From the NCBI RefSeq assembly GCF_000739915.1, contig NZ_BBJT01000010.1, forward strand, positions 62,001 through 126,000: DNA of 64,000 nucleotides, written 5' to 3'. This document shows positions 55,150 through 64,000 of the stretch, piece by piece. Positions within the stretch are counted from its first letter, which is position 1. Every line of letters starts with the position of its first letter. Made by a program: the position numbers and the translations under genes. The notes beneath the pieces are model-generated. The model did no database searches. It was not told the origin of the DNA and worked only from the letters and a program-made list of their open reading frames with translations. This DNA comes from Paenibacillus chitinolyticus NBRC 15660. Lineage in GTDB: Bacteria; Bacillota; Bacilli; Paenibacillales; NBRC-103111.

Positions 55150-56187
55150 ATGTCTAATGAAAAAACTTTTAACGTAGCAGTAGTCGGCGCAACCGGCGCC
55201 GTCGGAGAACAAATTATCCGCTTACTCGATGAACGCAATTTCCCCATTAAGGAATTAAAATTTCTTTCGTCCCCGCGTTCCGCGGGTACGAAAATTCGTT
55301 TCAAAGACAGAGACATCACGGTTGAAGCGGCAACGCCGGACAGCTTTAAAGGGGTAGACATCGCCTTGTTCAGCGCGGGCGGCGACGTGAGTAAAGAACT
55401 CGCTCCGATTGCGGCTGCCGGCGGTACGATCTGTATCGACAACACGAATGCCTTCCGCATGGATCCGCAAACACCGCTTGTCGTGCCGGAAGTTAACATT
55501 GAAGAGGTTCACAAGCATAAAGGCATTATCGCCAATCCTAACTGCTCCACGATTCAAATGGTGGCTGCACTGAAACCTTTGTATGATCGTTTCGGTATCT
55601 CCAAAATCATCGTATCTACATACCAAGCCGTATCCGGAGCAGGCAGCAAAGCGATTGATGAGATGCTTCGCCAATCCCGTGAAGCCTTGGCGGGCAATCC
55701 GGTGAATCCGGACATCCTGCCGGTCGGTTCCCTTCCCGTTAAACATCAGATTGCGTTCAATGCGATCCCGCAGATTGATAAGTTTCTGGATAACGGGTTT
55801 ACAAACGAAGAAATGAAAATGATTAACGAAACGAAGAAGATTATGAACGACGAATCCCTTGAGGTTACGGCAACTTGCGTACGGATTCCGGTCGTATACG
55901 GTCACTCCGAATCGGTTTACGTGGAATTGAAGGAAGACTTCGAGCTTGAAGAAGTGCGCAGCCTTCTTGCGGACGCGCCGGGTATCGTACTCGTTGACAA
56001 CCCGCAGGAGCAGCAGTATCCGCTTGCAACCGAAGCAACCGGTAAATTGGAAACGTTCGTAGGGCGTGTACGCCGTGATCTTCACAACAAACGCGCGCTT
56101 AACTTGTGGATCGTATCCGATAACCTGCTGAAGGGCGCTGCCTGGAATGCGGTACAGATCGCGGAATATTTTGCACAGAACAAGTAA
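55150..56187 (+). CDS. asd: Aspartate-semialdehyde dehydrogenase
   Basis: 345 residues. NADP site VVGATGAVGEQIIRLLDE, catalytic Cys in IIANPNCSTIQM, substrate-binding VSTYQAVSGAGSKAIDE and late active-site VTATCVRIPVVYGHSE. It reduces aspartyl phosphate to the semialdehyde used for lysine, DAP and dipicolinate. A GGGGGAG site precedes ATG 55150. Order dpaAB-asd-dapG-dapA matches B. subtilis and allows joint supply of dipicolinate during sporulation. Confidence 0.97.
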   Translation: MSNEKTFNVAVVGATGAVGEQIIRLLDERNFPIKELKFLSSPRSAGTKIRFKDRDITVEAATPDSFKGVDIALFSAGGDVSKELAPIAAAGGTICIDNTNAFRMDPQTPLVVPEVNIEEVHKHKGIIANPNCSTIQMVAALKPLYDRFGISKIIVSTYQAVSGAGSKAIDEMLRQSREALAGNPVNPDILPVGSLPVKHQIAFNAIPQIDKFLDNGFTNEEMKMINETKKIMNDESLEVTATCVRIPVVYGHSESVYVELKEDFELEEVRSLLADAPGIVLVDNPQEQQYPLATEATGKLETFVGRVRRDLHNKRALNLWIVSDNLLKGAAWNAVQIAEYFAQNK

Positions 56188-56194
56188 ACTCACA

Positions 56195-56226
56195 CAATCG
56201 GCATCGTCATAAGACGGTGCCGATTG
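56195..56226 (+). terminator. Long hairpin between asd and dapG
   Basis: CAATCGGCATCGTC pairs with GACGGTGCCGATTG (one wobble, loop ATAA), a 14-bp stem. The bases after it (CTCGCATC) have no U-tract, so it may stabilise or process the mRNA instead of terminating it. Confidence 0.5.
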
Positions 56227-56282
56227 CTCGCATCATGATTAAACATCGACAAGAAAAAGCGAATAGGAAAAGAGGGAAGGAC

Positions 56283-57500
56283 ATGCGTATTCGAGTTCAA
56301 AAATTTGGTGGCACTTCCCTGTCCACACCTGAAGCCAGAAAACATGTGCTGGAACATATCCAAGCTGCGCGCAGTGAGGATTGTCAGCTTGTCGTGGTTG
56401 TATCTGCGATGGGGCGGCAGGGAGAGCCTTATGCTACCGATACTCTGCTCGGTTTGATCCGGCAGAACGGAGACCAGCTTCCTGCAAGGGAGAGGGATTT
56501 GTTGATGTGCTGCGGAGAATGGATTTCCGCGGCCAATTTGTGCAATTTGATTCAAGCGGAAGGCATTCCGGCGGTCGTTCTGACAGGCGGCCAGGCGGGT
56601 ATCGAAACGAATGACGCCTACGGCAATGCCCAGATTGTTTCGGTTCAGCCGAAGCGGATTCTGGAGCATCTGGATCGGGGAGAGGTCGTGATAGTCGCCG
56701 GGTTCCAGGGGCAGACGGCCGATCATGAGTTTACGACACTCGGACGCGGAGGAAGCGACACGTCCGCTACGGCGATCGGCGGGGCGCTTAAGGCCGAAGT
56801 CGTGGACATTTTTACCGACGTCAACGGAATTCTGACAGCGGATCCGCGCATCGTGGAAGACGCTAGGCCTTTAACGCGCGTAAGTTATGCGGAAATTTGC
56901 AATATGGCCCATAACGGCGCCAAAGTGATTCATCCGCGTGCCGTGGAAGTGGCGATGCAGGCGAATGTCCCGGTCCGGGTACGTTCAACTTTCTCCAAAG
57001 AGGAAGGCACGCTCGTGACCAATCCCGATTCTTTGTACGGTGCGGAGAAGCGGGTCGAAGACCGCCACGTGACAGGGATTGCCCATTTTGGGAATATTAC
57101 ACAAATTCAAGTGCCCGCGGCGGAAGGCCAATACGACCTTCAGCTTCAAGTGTTTAAAACGATGGCGCAGCACAGTATCAGCGTCGACTTTATTAACGTA
57201 AATCCTTCGGGGGTTGTTTATACGGTATTTGATCACGTGGCGGAAAAAGCGCTTGACCTGCTGCGCGGGCTCGGCTATAAACCCACTTCACTGAGTGGAT
57301 GCGCTAAAGTGTCCGTAATCGGAGGCGGCATGAACGGTGTTCCGGGCGTTATGGCCAAGATTGTCGAGGCGCTTACGGAAGAGAACATCCGAATTCTGCA
57401 ATCCGCGGATTCCAACACCACTATCTGGTGCCTGGTACACGGGGAAGATATGGTTAGCGCGGTAAGAGCACTTCATAAATCATTCCAACTGCATAAATAG
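56283..57500 (+). CDS. dapG: Aspartokinase I DapG
   Basis: 405 residues. The kinase core starts RVQKFGGTSLSTPEARKHV, with FTTLGRGGSDTSATAIG and FTDVNGILTADPRIV. Two C-terminal ACT domains follow (about 265-405, ITQIQVPAAEGQYDLQL and VSVIGGGMNGVPGVMA). It phosphorylates aspartate; the Bacillus orthologue is inhibited by meso-DAP. The frame is open from 56217, but the GAGGGAAGG site and family start indicate ATG 56283. The downstream partner is dapA. Confidence 0.95.
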   Translation: MRIRVQKFGGTSLSTPEARKHVLEHIQAARSEDCQLVVVVSAMGRQGEPYATDTLLGLIRQNGDQLPARERDLLMCCGEWISAANLCNLIQAEGIPAVVLTGGQAGIETNDAYGNAQIVSVQPKRILEHLDRGEVVIVAGFQGQTADHEFTTLGRGGSDTSATAIGGALKAEVVDIFTDVNGILTADPRIVEDARPLTRVSYAEICNMAHNGAKVIHPRAVEVAMQANVPVRVRSTFSKEEGTLVTNPDSLYGAEKRVEDRHVTGIAHFGNITQIQVPAAEGQYDLQLQVFKTMAQHSISVDFINVNPSGVVYTVFDHVAEKALDLLRGLGYKPTSLSGCAKVSVIGGGMNGVPGVMAKIVEALTEENIRILQSADSNTTIWCLVHGEDMVSAVRALHKSFQLHK

Positions 57501-57529
57501 GCAAAAAGGACACGTAGGAGGCGGGAATT

Positions 57530-58390
57530 TTGGACTTCGGAAGAGTAATTACAGCAATGGTAACTCCCTTAAACGAACAGCTGGAAATCGATTGGGATCA
57601 GGTGGGTCCCCTGGTCGATTACCTGATCAACGAGCAGGGCAGCGAAGGGCTGGTCGTTTGCGGAACGACCGGCGAATCGCCGACCCTTACGGACGAAGAG
57701 AAGCTGAAGATGATTGAAGCCGTCGTGAAGCATGCGAACGGACGGTGCAAGGTCATTGCGGGAACCGGCAGCAACAACACGCATCACACGATCGAGTTAT
57801 CGCAGGAAGCGGCAAAACTGGGCGTCGATGCGATTCTGCTCGTCGCTCCTTACTATAACAAGCCCAGCCAGGAAGGCTTGTATCAGCATTTCAAAGCCGT
57901 CGCCGAAGCCGTCGACGTGCCGATTATCTTGTACAACGTTCCAGGACGCTCCATTGTCAACATTGATGCGGATACGACCATCAGGCTCTCCCACATACCG
58001 AACATCGTAGCTACCAAAGACTGTTCCGGTACCGACCAGTTGACGATTGTAGCCGCCGGAGCGGCCGAGGGATTTACGGTATACAGCGGCGACGACAGTA
58101 TGACACTTCCCGCGCTGGCCGTCGGCTGTCACGGTATAATCAGCGTGGCGAGCCATGTTGTCGGCAAAGAGATGCAGGAGCTTGTTGAAGCGTATACATC
58201 GGGTGATGTAAAACGCGCGGCCCGTCTCAATGCGAAACTGCTCCCGGTATTTACCGGTTTATTCTGCGCCCCGAGTCCCGCTCCGGTTAAGTACGCCCTT
58301 AATCTGAAAGGCGTGAACACAGGCAGCGTCCGTCTTCCTCTTATCGATTTAAGTGAGCAGGAGCAGGCTTTCGTGGCGTCGCTGTTCTAA
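57530..58390 (+). CDS. dapA: 4-hydroxy-tetrahydrodipicolinate synthase
   Basis: 286 residues with TTG start after TAGGAGG. Motifs: TAMVTPLNEQLEIDWDQV, LVVCGTTGESPTLTDEEK, APYYNKPSQEGLYQHFKA, LYNVPGRSIVNI and the Schiff-base Lys163 in IVATKDCSG. It condenses aspartate semialdehyde with pyruvate. Complete and standard in length. A terminator follows. Confidence 0.97.
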   Translation: MDFGRVITAMVTPLNEQLEIDWDQVGPLVDYLINEQGSEGLVVCGTTGESPTLTDEEKLKMIEAVVKHANGRCKVIAGTGSNNTHHTIELSQEAAKLGVDAILLVAPYYNKPSQEGLYQHFKAVAEAVDVPIILYNVPGRSIVNIDADTTIRLSHIPNIVATKDCSGTDQLTIVAAGAAEGFTVYSGDDSMTLPALAVGCHGIISVASHVVGKEMQELVEAYTSGDVKRAARLNAKLLPVFTGLFCAPSPAPVKYALNLKGVNTGSVRLPLIDLSEQEQAFVASLF

Positions 58391-58418
58391 TCCAATCGCA
58401 AAAATTTCCTTATTACGA

Positions 58419-58450
58419 CCGGTGCCTCCTGGCATCGGTTTTGTCATTTT
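58419..58450 (+). terminator. Terminator after dapA
   Basis: CCGGTGCC (58419-58426), TCCT loop, GGCATCGG (58431-58438) with one wobble, followed by TTTTGTCATTTT. It ends the asd-dapG-dapA group. Confidence 0.82.
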
Positions 58451-58481
58451 AGGAGAGACTACAAATCATATACGCACCAAC

Positions 58482-58511
58482 TTGTAATCGGGTAGATCTT
58501 TCCTGTATAAT
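58482..58511 (+). promoter_or_regulatory. Sigma-A promoter of the RNase J gene
   Basis: TTGTAA (58482-58487), 18-base spacer, perfect TATAAT (58506-58511). The start point lies near 58518, about 60 bases before the TTG start. Confidence 0.78.
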
Positions 58512-58579
58512 GGTGGCAAGTGACTGGTTCGGTTTCATTATAAAAATCGTCGTCAAATGAATTCAAGGAGGTTACTTTT

Positions 58580-60256
58580 TTGTCTAAGAAAAATAACGAT
58601 AAAGTTCTGATTTTTGCCCTTGGCGGCGTGGGCGAAATCGGTAAAAATATGTATGTGGTGCAGTATGCGAATGATATTGTGGTTATCGACAGCGGTTTGA
58701 AGTTTCCTGAGGAAGATATGCTTGGAATCGACATTGTCATTCCGGATATCAACTACCTGCTCGAGAATAAGGACAAAGTCCGCGGTATTTTGCTGACTCA
58801 CGGCCATGAAGACCATATCGGAGGGTTGCCTTACGTACTTCGGCACTTGAATGTGCCTGTTTACGGTACGCGACTTACCCTTGGACTTGTGGAAAATAAG
58901 CTGAGAGAAGCGAATCTGCTTGGCGAAACCAAGCGGATTCTGATCAATGCGGATTCCGAGCTCAATTTGGGAACGATTACAGCCACGTTCTTCAAAACCA
59001 ACCACAGCATTCCGGATTCCGTCGGGGTTGCTCTTGAAACTCCCGAAGGAGTCATCGTGCACACCGGAGACTTTAAATTCGACCAGACACCGGTTAATGA
59101 TCAATATGCTGACCTGCACCGGATGGCCGAAATCGGAAAGAAAGGCGTACTGGCCCTTCTTTCCGACAGCACCAATGCCGAGAAACCCGGATTTACGGGT
59201 TCTGAGAAAAGCGTCGGCGTTACTATCGAGGAAGTATTCCGCAAAGCCAAGCAGCGCGTAGTTATCGCGACTTTCGCTTCGAACATTCACCGTGTTCAGC
59301 AGGTTATCGACGCGGCTGAGGCTACTCGTCGTAAAGTTACGGTAATCGGGCGGAGTATGGTTAACGTGGTGTCGATCGCTTCGGAACTCGGATATCTTCG
59401 TGTTCCGGACGGCATGCTGATTGAACCTGAAGAGGTAAACCGTATGGCGGCCGACCGCGTGGTCGTTCTCTGTACGGGCAGCCAAGGGGAGCCGATGTCG
59501 GCTTTGACCCGTATGGCTCGTTCCACACATCGTAAAGTGGACATTCTTCCAGGCGATACGGTAATCATTGCAGCAACTCCTATTCCGGGTAACGAGCGCT
59601 ACGTCGGCCGTACGGTAGACGAACTGTTCCGTTTGGGTGCGGATGTCATCTACGGACCGGGTTCCAAGACGGGCGTACACGTTTCCGGACACGGAAGCCA
59701 GGAAGAGCTCAAGCTTATGCTGAACCTCATGAAGCCGAAATATTTTATTCCGATTCACGGGGAATACCGTATGCTTCGTCTTCACGGTCAACTTGCCGAA
59801 TCCGTCGGAGTGGACCAAGAAGATATCTTCATTCTGGATAACGGGGACACCGTTGAAATCCAGGGTGGAGTAGCTCGTAAAGGCGCAAGAATTCAGGCAG
59901 GCAACATTTTGATCGATGGACTGGGTGTCGGAGATGTAGGTAACATCGTCCTGCGCGACAGAAAGCTTCTTTCCCAAGACGGCATTCTGGTCGTTGTCGT
60001 GACACTAAGCAAACAGGATGGGACCATTCTTTCCGGTCCGGACATCATTTCCCGCGGCTTTGTATATGTCCGCGAATCCGAAGGTTTATTGGACGAAGCG
60101 AATCGTATCGTAACGAGTACGCTGAATAAGTTAATGAATGATAACGTAAATGAATGGGCGTCTTTAAAAACACATGTGAAAGACGCGCTTGGACGATTTT
60201 TATATGAACAAACCAGAAGAAGACCAATGATTCTTCCGATTATCATGGAAGTTTAG
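58580..60256 (+). CDS. rnjB: Ribonuclease J
   Basis: 558 residues with TTG start 8 bases after AAGGAGG. The beta-lactamase-fold motif LTHGHEDHIGG (H74, H76, D78, H79) is complete, as are TNHSIPDSVG, IVHTGDFKFDQ, LLSDSTNAEKPGFT and the beta-CASP signature VVLCTGSQGEP with IPIHGEYRML. It is an endo- and 5'-exoribonuclease in mRNA decay and rRNA maturation. Its place after dapA and before tepA is that of B. subtilis rnjB; the intact zinc site cannot by itself separate J1 from J2. Confidence 0.93.
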   Translation: MSKKNNDKVLIFALGGVGEIGKNMYVVQYANDIVVIDSGLKFPEEDMLGIDIVIPDINYLLENKDKVRGILLTHGHEDHIGGLPYVLRHLNVPVYGTRLTLGLVENKLREANLLGETKRILINADSELNLGTITATFFKTNHSIPDSVGVALETPEGVIVHTGDFKFDQTPVNDQYADLHRMAEIGKKGVLALLSDSTNAEKPGFTGSEKSVGVTIEEVFRKAKQRVVIATFASNIHRVQQVIDAAEATRRKVTVIGRSMVNVVSIASELGYLRVPDGMLIEPEEVNRMAADRVVVLCTGSQGEPMSALTRMARSTHRKVDILPGDTVIIAATPIPGNERYVGRTVDELFRLGADVIYGPGSKTGVHVSGHGSQEELKLMLNLMKPKYFIPIHGEYRMLRLHGQLAESVGVDQEDIFILDNGDTVEIQGGVARKGARIQAGNILIDGLGVGDVGNIVLRDRKLLSQDGILVVVVTLSKQDGTILSGPDIISRGFVYVRESEGLLDEANRIVTSTLNKLMNDNVNEWASLKTHVKDALGRFLYEQTRRRPMILPIIMEV

Positions 60257-60289
60257 TCTCTCAAACTAGTCACTTAACCCAACCGAAAC

Positions 60290-60324
60290 CAAAGCTCTCT
60301 CCATAACCGGAGAGGGCTTTTTTT
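60290..60324 (+). terminator. Terminator after RNase J
   Basis: AAAGC.CTCTCC pairs with GGAGAG.GCTTT around ATAACC, followed by T5-T7. Typical intrinsic terminator. Confidence 0.82.
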
Positions 60325-60428
60325 AAATGCTGCCAGAGACCTCATTTATCGCTGCCTGAGAAGAGGGTGAATAAAGGTATAGCGTTCCTGCCCACACTAA
60401 CCTCGATGATCAATTAGGAGGAATAGCT

Positions 60429-61637
60429 ATGGGAAACGGAAATCGATATAAAGGACAACAGAATAGACCCGCCCACGCGGGAGCAGGTGTATCTTCGGAG
60501 CGCTATGCAGGCAGAAACGAATATCCGTTTCAACAAGCGAGTGCGAGCGTTTCAGCGGGCAGCGGCGGCTTTTTGAACAGAGGAAACGGGTACAGCGGTC
60601 AACAGGGTGCCGGACAGAATGCTTTTCCGGAAGTCGGCAATGCGAACCAAACCTATACAAGCGGTGCTCCAAGAGGCGCTTACGGGCAGACGACTGCCCA
60701 TACATTTAACCCGGCACCGTACGGTCTGAGGCAAAACGATTCCTCCTATACAGCGGAAGAAACGGCTAACGATGCCGATGACGTTACGCTGCAGCAGGTG
60801 CATTTTGAAGAGTCGGGAGAGGGGACTGCTGCGTTTAGAGCGGACGCTTCCGTTACAAGCGACTACAGCCCGCGTCCCCAGGCGCCGTTTCCGGGTCCGG
60901 CTCCTTTCAACCAGCCGCCTTCTTTCAGAAGCGAAGAGCAGCCCTCGGAGGAACAAAAGAAGCTGGCAGCGGTAGAAACAATCCAGCAGCTCGGACAAAT
61001 CAACACGCCGGCCGGCGAGTCGAACATTTACTGCATGAGCATCATCGGTCAAGTGGAAGGGCATATCGTACTGCCGCCGCAAAACAAAACGACGAAATAC
61101 GAGCACCTGATTCCTCAACTCGTAGCAGCCGAACAAAATCCGAAAATCGAGGGAATCCTCGTTATTCTGAACACGGTTGGCGGCGATGTGGAGGCGGGGC
61201 TTGCTATCGCCGAGATGCTGGCAACGATTTCGAAACCTACGGTTACCCTTGTATTGGGCGGCGGGCACAGCATCGGTGTGCCGATCGCGGTAAGCTCAAA
61301 CCGTTCTTTCATCGCCGAGACGGCCACAATGACGATTCATCCGATCCGGTTGACGGGACTTGTCATCGGTGTACTTCAAACATTTGAATATTTGGAGAAA
61401 ATGCAGGAGCGGGTAACCCGTTTTGTCACGAAGCATTCCAAAATCTCCGAAGAGCAGTTCAAGGAGCTTATGTTCAAAACGGGTGAACTCACCAGAGACA
61501 TCGGAACTACGGTTATCGGCCAAGACGCCGTTAAATACGGATTGATCGACGAAGTGGGAGGGATCGGGCAGGCAATGGCCGAACTGAACCGCAGAATCGA
61601 GGAACGCCGTGGTTCCCAGGGAGGCGGAACGGCATGA
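60429..61637 (+). CDS. tepA: ClpP-like protein TepA with long disordered N terminus
   Basis: 402 residues, much longer than the roughly 245 of B. subtilis TepA (YmfB). The first about 190 residues are Gly/Gln/Asn/Pro/Ser-rich and appear disordered. The C-terminal half is a ClpP/crotonase-fold serine peptidase domain: [30 protein letters not shown] with S281, [11 protein letters not shown] with H304 and TRDIGTT with D357. So the Ser-His-Asp triad is plausible. TepA has been linked to protein export and degradation of spore proteins. ATG 60429 follows TTAGGAGGAA. It overlaps the next gene by 4 bases. Confidence 0.9.
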   Translation: MGNGNRYKGQQNRPAHAGAGVSSERYAGRNEYPFQQASASVSAGSGGFLNRGNGYSGQQGAGQNAFPEVGNANQTYTSGAPRGAYGQTTAHTFNPAPYGLRQNDSSYTAEETANDADDVTLQQVHFEESGEGTAAFRADASVTSDYSPRPQAPFPGPAPFNQPPSFRSEEQPSEEQKKLAAVETIQQLGQINTPAGESNIYCMSIIGQVEGHIVLPPQNKTTKYEHLIPQLVAAEQNPKIEGILVILNTVGGDVEAGLAIAEMLATISKPTVTLVLGGGHSIGVPIAVSSNRSFIAETATMTIHPIRLTGLVIGVLQTFEYLEKMQERVTRFVTKHSKISEEQFKELMFKTGELTRDIGTTVIGQDAVKYGLIDEVGGIGQAMAELNRRIEERRGSQGGGTA

Positions 61638-61864
61638 CCCACTACACGATCCTGCCGGATGAAGTCATTTACGAAGGCTTGGATGAACACGAACCCCGCT
61701 TCCGGGATGTTGAAATCAGCGGCATCCTGATGCAGGTGGAAGCTGTCGATGAGAGCCGGGTGCGGATTGTGAGGCTTTACAGCCCGGAGCCAAAACATTA
61801 CTTAAATCCGCTTTTTACGCCAGGAAGTCTGATTAATTACGTGCCCGGCCCGCAAGGGATCTAG
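61634..61864 (+). CDS. ylzJ: YlzJ-like small protein
   Basis: 76 residues: [17 protein letters not shown], then [24 protein letters not shown] and [17 protein letters not shown]. This small soluble family (YlzJ-like) sits between tepA and spoIIIE in Bacillus and relatives. It starts at an ATGA overlap with tepA. The function is not established; the coupling suggests work with TepA. Confidence 0.88.
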   Translation: MTHYTILPDEVIYEGLDEHEPRFRDVEISGILMQVEAVDESRVRIVRLYSPEPKHYLNPLFTPGSLINYVPGPQGI

Positions 61865-61897
61865 GCACTGCCGCCCGTGTTCCGCCTACCGAAACTG

Positions 61898-61906
61898 TGG
61901 TATAAT
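61898..61906 (+). promoter_or_regulatory. Extended -10 promoter of spoIIIE
   Basis: TGGTATAAT at 61898-61906 is a perfect TATAAT with the TGn extension; no good -35 box is seen. The predicted start near 61913 would put the GGAGGTGG ribosome site almost at the 5' end of the mRNA. Confidence 0.6.
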
Positions 61907-61928
61907 GATTTATCGGAGGTGGAATAGA

Positions 61929-64000
61929 GTGGCAAAACGCCGTAAGAAAAGCAAGACGGTCAAGACTAATCTCATGTTTGAGCTGTACGGTATTTTAATC
62001 CTGATTTTCTCGGTGATTGCGCTGGCCAGAGAAGGTCATGTGGGACGTTCGTTTCATTACGTTTGCCGCTTTTTCATCGGTACGTGGGATTTTCTGATCC
62101 CGCTGATCTGCATATACATAGCACTGCATGTTATGGTGAAGCGTTCATGGCCCTCACGATGGACAACCCGCAAAACCGGGGTTTTGTTAATTGTGGCGGG
62201 TCTTCTTGTCATGAATCATATTAATTTATTCCAGGCTCTTTTTCCAAAAGGCAACTACGAGGCGACAACGATTCTGTCCGTAACCTGGGACGCTCTGAAG
62301 CAGGGGCTGCAGCCCGCGAACGGCAAAATTCTTCTGAACGATGTAGGCGGAGGGATGATCGGAGCGGTCATCTACAGCCTGCTGTATTTTTTGTTCGACA
62401 CACTGGGCGCCCGTCTCGTGGAATTCGCTTTATTTGCCATCGGGCTCATTCTGGTTACGAACTTGTCTTACGTGGAAGCCATGCAAAAGCTGCGTGCGCG
62501 CGGGAAACGCTTTTTTACCTTGTTGGAAAAGAAATTCCAGACCATGCAGCGCGGTAAAGGCAAATCCTCCTCGGCTTCTAAAACAAAAGGGAAGGCTGCC
62601 GTTTCCGCGACCAAAAGCGAACGAACCTACAAAGAGCCGGATTTTCCTTATGACGACGAATTCGACGAGGAAGTATACCGACCGGACCCCAAGCGGAAGA
62701 AACCCCGTTTTCTGCAGTTGTTGAAACAACCCGATCCGCAGCAGGATGACGACCAGGATGAGGACGACTTGGCGGTTTCCGGCACGGCCGGCGGTTATTC
62801 CGAGGAGAAAGTCGTATACAAGGTCGATTCCGGCAGAGATTCTGCGGCGCTGGACATGAACGATGAACCTCAAGCCGACCGGGAGTTTTCCACCGTTTTC
62901 CGGGATTTTCAAGAACAGGTGCAGAAGGAAGAAAAGGTCGTACCCTCCTCTCCGGCAGCGGAAGGTACGGTAGGACCCGCAGTTGTGGCTGGGAGCCCTA
63001 AAGCGGCCGCTTCCCTGCACGCAGAGAAGATTCCGGCCGATGAGCAGCTTGAAACTTTGGACGACCTTCAGCTGGTCGACACAGCCGTGCCGCCGGTTCT
63101 TCCGCCTTACGACCTGCCGTCTTTGACGCTGCTTTCGAAGCCGGCGGCCGGCAAGGGCTCCGAGATGGCGGATTACAAGGCCAACGCCCGCAAGCTCGAA
63201 GCCACGCTGGAAAGCTTCGGCGTGCGCGCGAAGGTGCTGGAAGTCGTCCGGGGGCCAGCGGTGACCCGGTATGAAATTCAGCCGGACGTAGGGGTGAAGG
63301 TGAGCCGGATCGTCAGTTTGACGGATGACATCGCGCTCGCTCTGGCTGCCAAAGATATCCGGATGGAAGCGCCGATTCCCGGCAAATCCGCGATCGGTAT
63401 CGAAGTGCCGAATTCCGAAGTATCCGTCGTTACGATGCGCGAGGTGATGGAAACTTCCGCCTTCCAGGAAGCCAGTTCCAGATTGTCCGTCACTTTGGGC
63501 AGGGATATTTCCGGACAGCCGATCGTCGGCAATCTGGCGAAGATGCCCCATCTGCTCGTAGCCGGTGCTACAGGCTCGGGTAAATCCGTCTGTATCAACG
63601 GAATTATTACGAGCATCCTGTACAAGGCGAAGCCTAACGAAGTGAAGTTCCTGATGGTCGACCCCAAAATGGTCGAACTTAATGTGTATAACGGCATTCC
63701 GCATCTCATGGCTCCGGTCGTCACCGATCCGCGAAGGGCATCTCTTGCCCTGAAAAAGGTCGTCGTCGAGATGGAGAAGAGGTACGAGCTTTTCTCCAAG
63801 AGCGGTACGCGGAATATCGAGGGCTACAATGCCATGCTGATCGAAAACGGTACGGAAGCGCCCCTTCCGTACATTGTGGTCATCGTGGACGAGCTGGCCG
63901 ATCTGATGATGGTAGCTGCCAACGATGTGGAAGATGCCATCTGCCGGCTGGCTCAGATGGCGCGCGCAGCAGGCATCCATCTGATTATTGCGACCCAGCG
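61929..64000 (+). CDS. spoIIIE: DNA translocase SpoIIIE/FtsK, 3' end missing
   Basis: GTG start after CGGAGGTGG; 690 codons are open to the window edge. The N terminus is basic ([14 protein letters not shown]), followed by about four transmembrane helices (to about residue 180), then a long acidic low-complexity linker (about 195-400). The FtsK alpha/beta motor follows, with [17 protein letters not shown]-loop GATGSGKS (about 546-553) and Walker [12 protein letters not shown] (D654-E655). The distal ATPase and the DNA-reading gamma domain lie outside the window. It pumps DNA into the forespore and during division. The gene position after ylzJ is that of B. subtilis spoIIIE. Confidence 0.95.
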   Translation, partial: MAKRRKKSKTVKTNLMFELYGILILIFSVIALAREGHVGRSFHYVCRFFIGTWDFLIPLICIYIALHVMVKRSWPSRWTTRKTGVLLIVAGLLVMNHINLFQALFPKGNYEATTILSVTWDALKQGLQPANGKILLNDVGGGMIGAVIYSLLYFLFDTLGARLVEFALFAIGLILVTNLSYVEAMQKLRARGKRFFTLLEKKFQTMQRGKGKSSSASKTKGKAAVSATKSERTYKEPDFPYDDEFDEEVYRPDPKRKKPRFLQLLKQPDPQQDDDQDEDDLAVSGTAGGYSEEKVVYKVDSGRDSAALDMNDEPQADREFSTVFRDFQEQVQKEEKVVPSSPAAEGTVGPAVVAGSPKAAASLHAEKIPADEQLETLDDLQLVDTAVPPVLPPYDLPSLTLLSKPAAGKGSEMADYKANARKLEATLESFGVRAKVLEVVRGPAVTRYEIQPDVGVKVSRIVSLTDDIALALAAKDIRMEAPIPGKSAIGIEVPNSEVSVVTMREVMETSAFQEASSRLSVTLGRDISGQPIVGNLAKMPHLLVAGATGSGKSVCINGIITSILYKAKPNEVKFLMVDPKMVELNVYNGIPHLMAPVVTDPRRASLALKKVVVEMEKRYELFSKSGTRNIEGYNAMLIENGTEAPLPYIVVIVDELADLMMVAANDVEDAICRLAQMARAAGIHLIIATQ

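Overview
The window is one continuous, gene-dense, entirely plus-strand stretch of a chromosome from an endospore-forming, flagellated low-to-mid-GC Firmicute, most likely a Paenibacillus or close Paenibacillaceae relative. The gene order matches the Bacillus subtilis fliJ-to-spoIIIE region almost gene for gene. GC content is clearly higher than in Bacillus, and several details are Paenibacillus-like rather than Bacillus-like: an EF-Ts of 218 aa, an archaeal/eukaryotic-type ProRS at the proS-polC locus, a Gly/Gln/Arg-rich IF-2, and a DHH phosphoesterase between rbfA and truB. No transposon, prophage, CRISPR array, tRNA or rRNA was seen.

Region 1 (1-25536) is the distal two thirds of the large fla/che operon. 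It holds the fliJ 3' end, ylxF, fliK, flgD, a TIGR02530-type gene, flgE, flbD/swrD, fliL, fliM, fliY, cheY, fliO, fliPQR, flhB, flhA, flhF, flhG, cheB, cheA, cheW, cheC, cheD, a two-helix membrane protein and sigD. A tail of four accessory genes follows: a DUF342/FapA-like protein, a small charged protein, a SwrB-like protein and a MltG-like domain protein. A hairpin terminator closes the operon.

Region 2 (25590-38965) is translation and envelope housekeeping: rpsB, tsf, pyrH, frr, uppS, cdsA, dxr, rasP, proS and polC, with intercistronic hairpin terminators. Region 3 (38966-47494) is the nusA-infB operon: rimP, nusA, ylxR, ylxQ, infB, rbfA, nrnA-like, truB and ribF. It is preceded by a good sigma-A promoter and a structured leader that looks like a NusA-sensitive attenuator. 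Region 4 (47500-53480) holds rpsO, pnp, a YlxY-type deacetylase homologue without the catalytic Asp pair, an M16 peptidase and dut.

Region 5 (53481-64000) is sporulation and lysine/diaminopimelate biosynthesis: dpaA-dpaB behind a textbook sigma-K promoter, then asd, dapG and dapA. After these come RNase J, a ClpP-like TepA with a long disordered N terminus, a YlzJ-like protein and the 5' two thirds or more of spoIIIE, which runs off the right edge.

Most of the window is well-known biology. The least-explained items are a low-GC mosaic segment inside flgE, the four-gene tail after sigD together with the two-helix gene before it, an inverted repeat over the rimP promoter plus the leader hairpin, the Ala/Pro-rich insert that enlarges FlhF, and the long N-terminal extension of TepA. 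I found no convincing undescribed multi-gene system.
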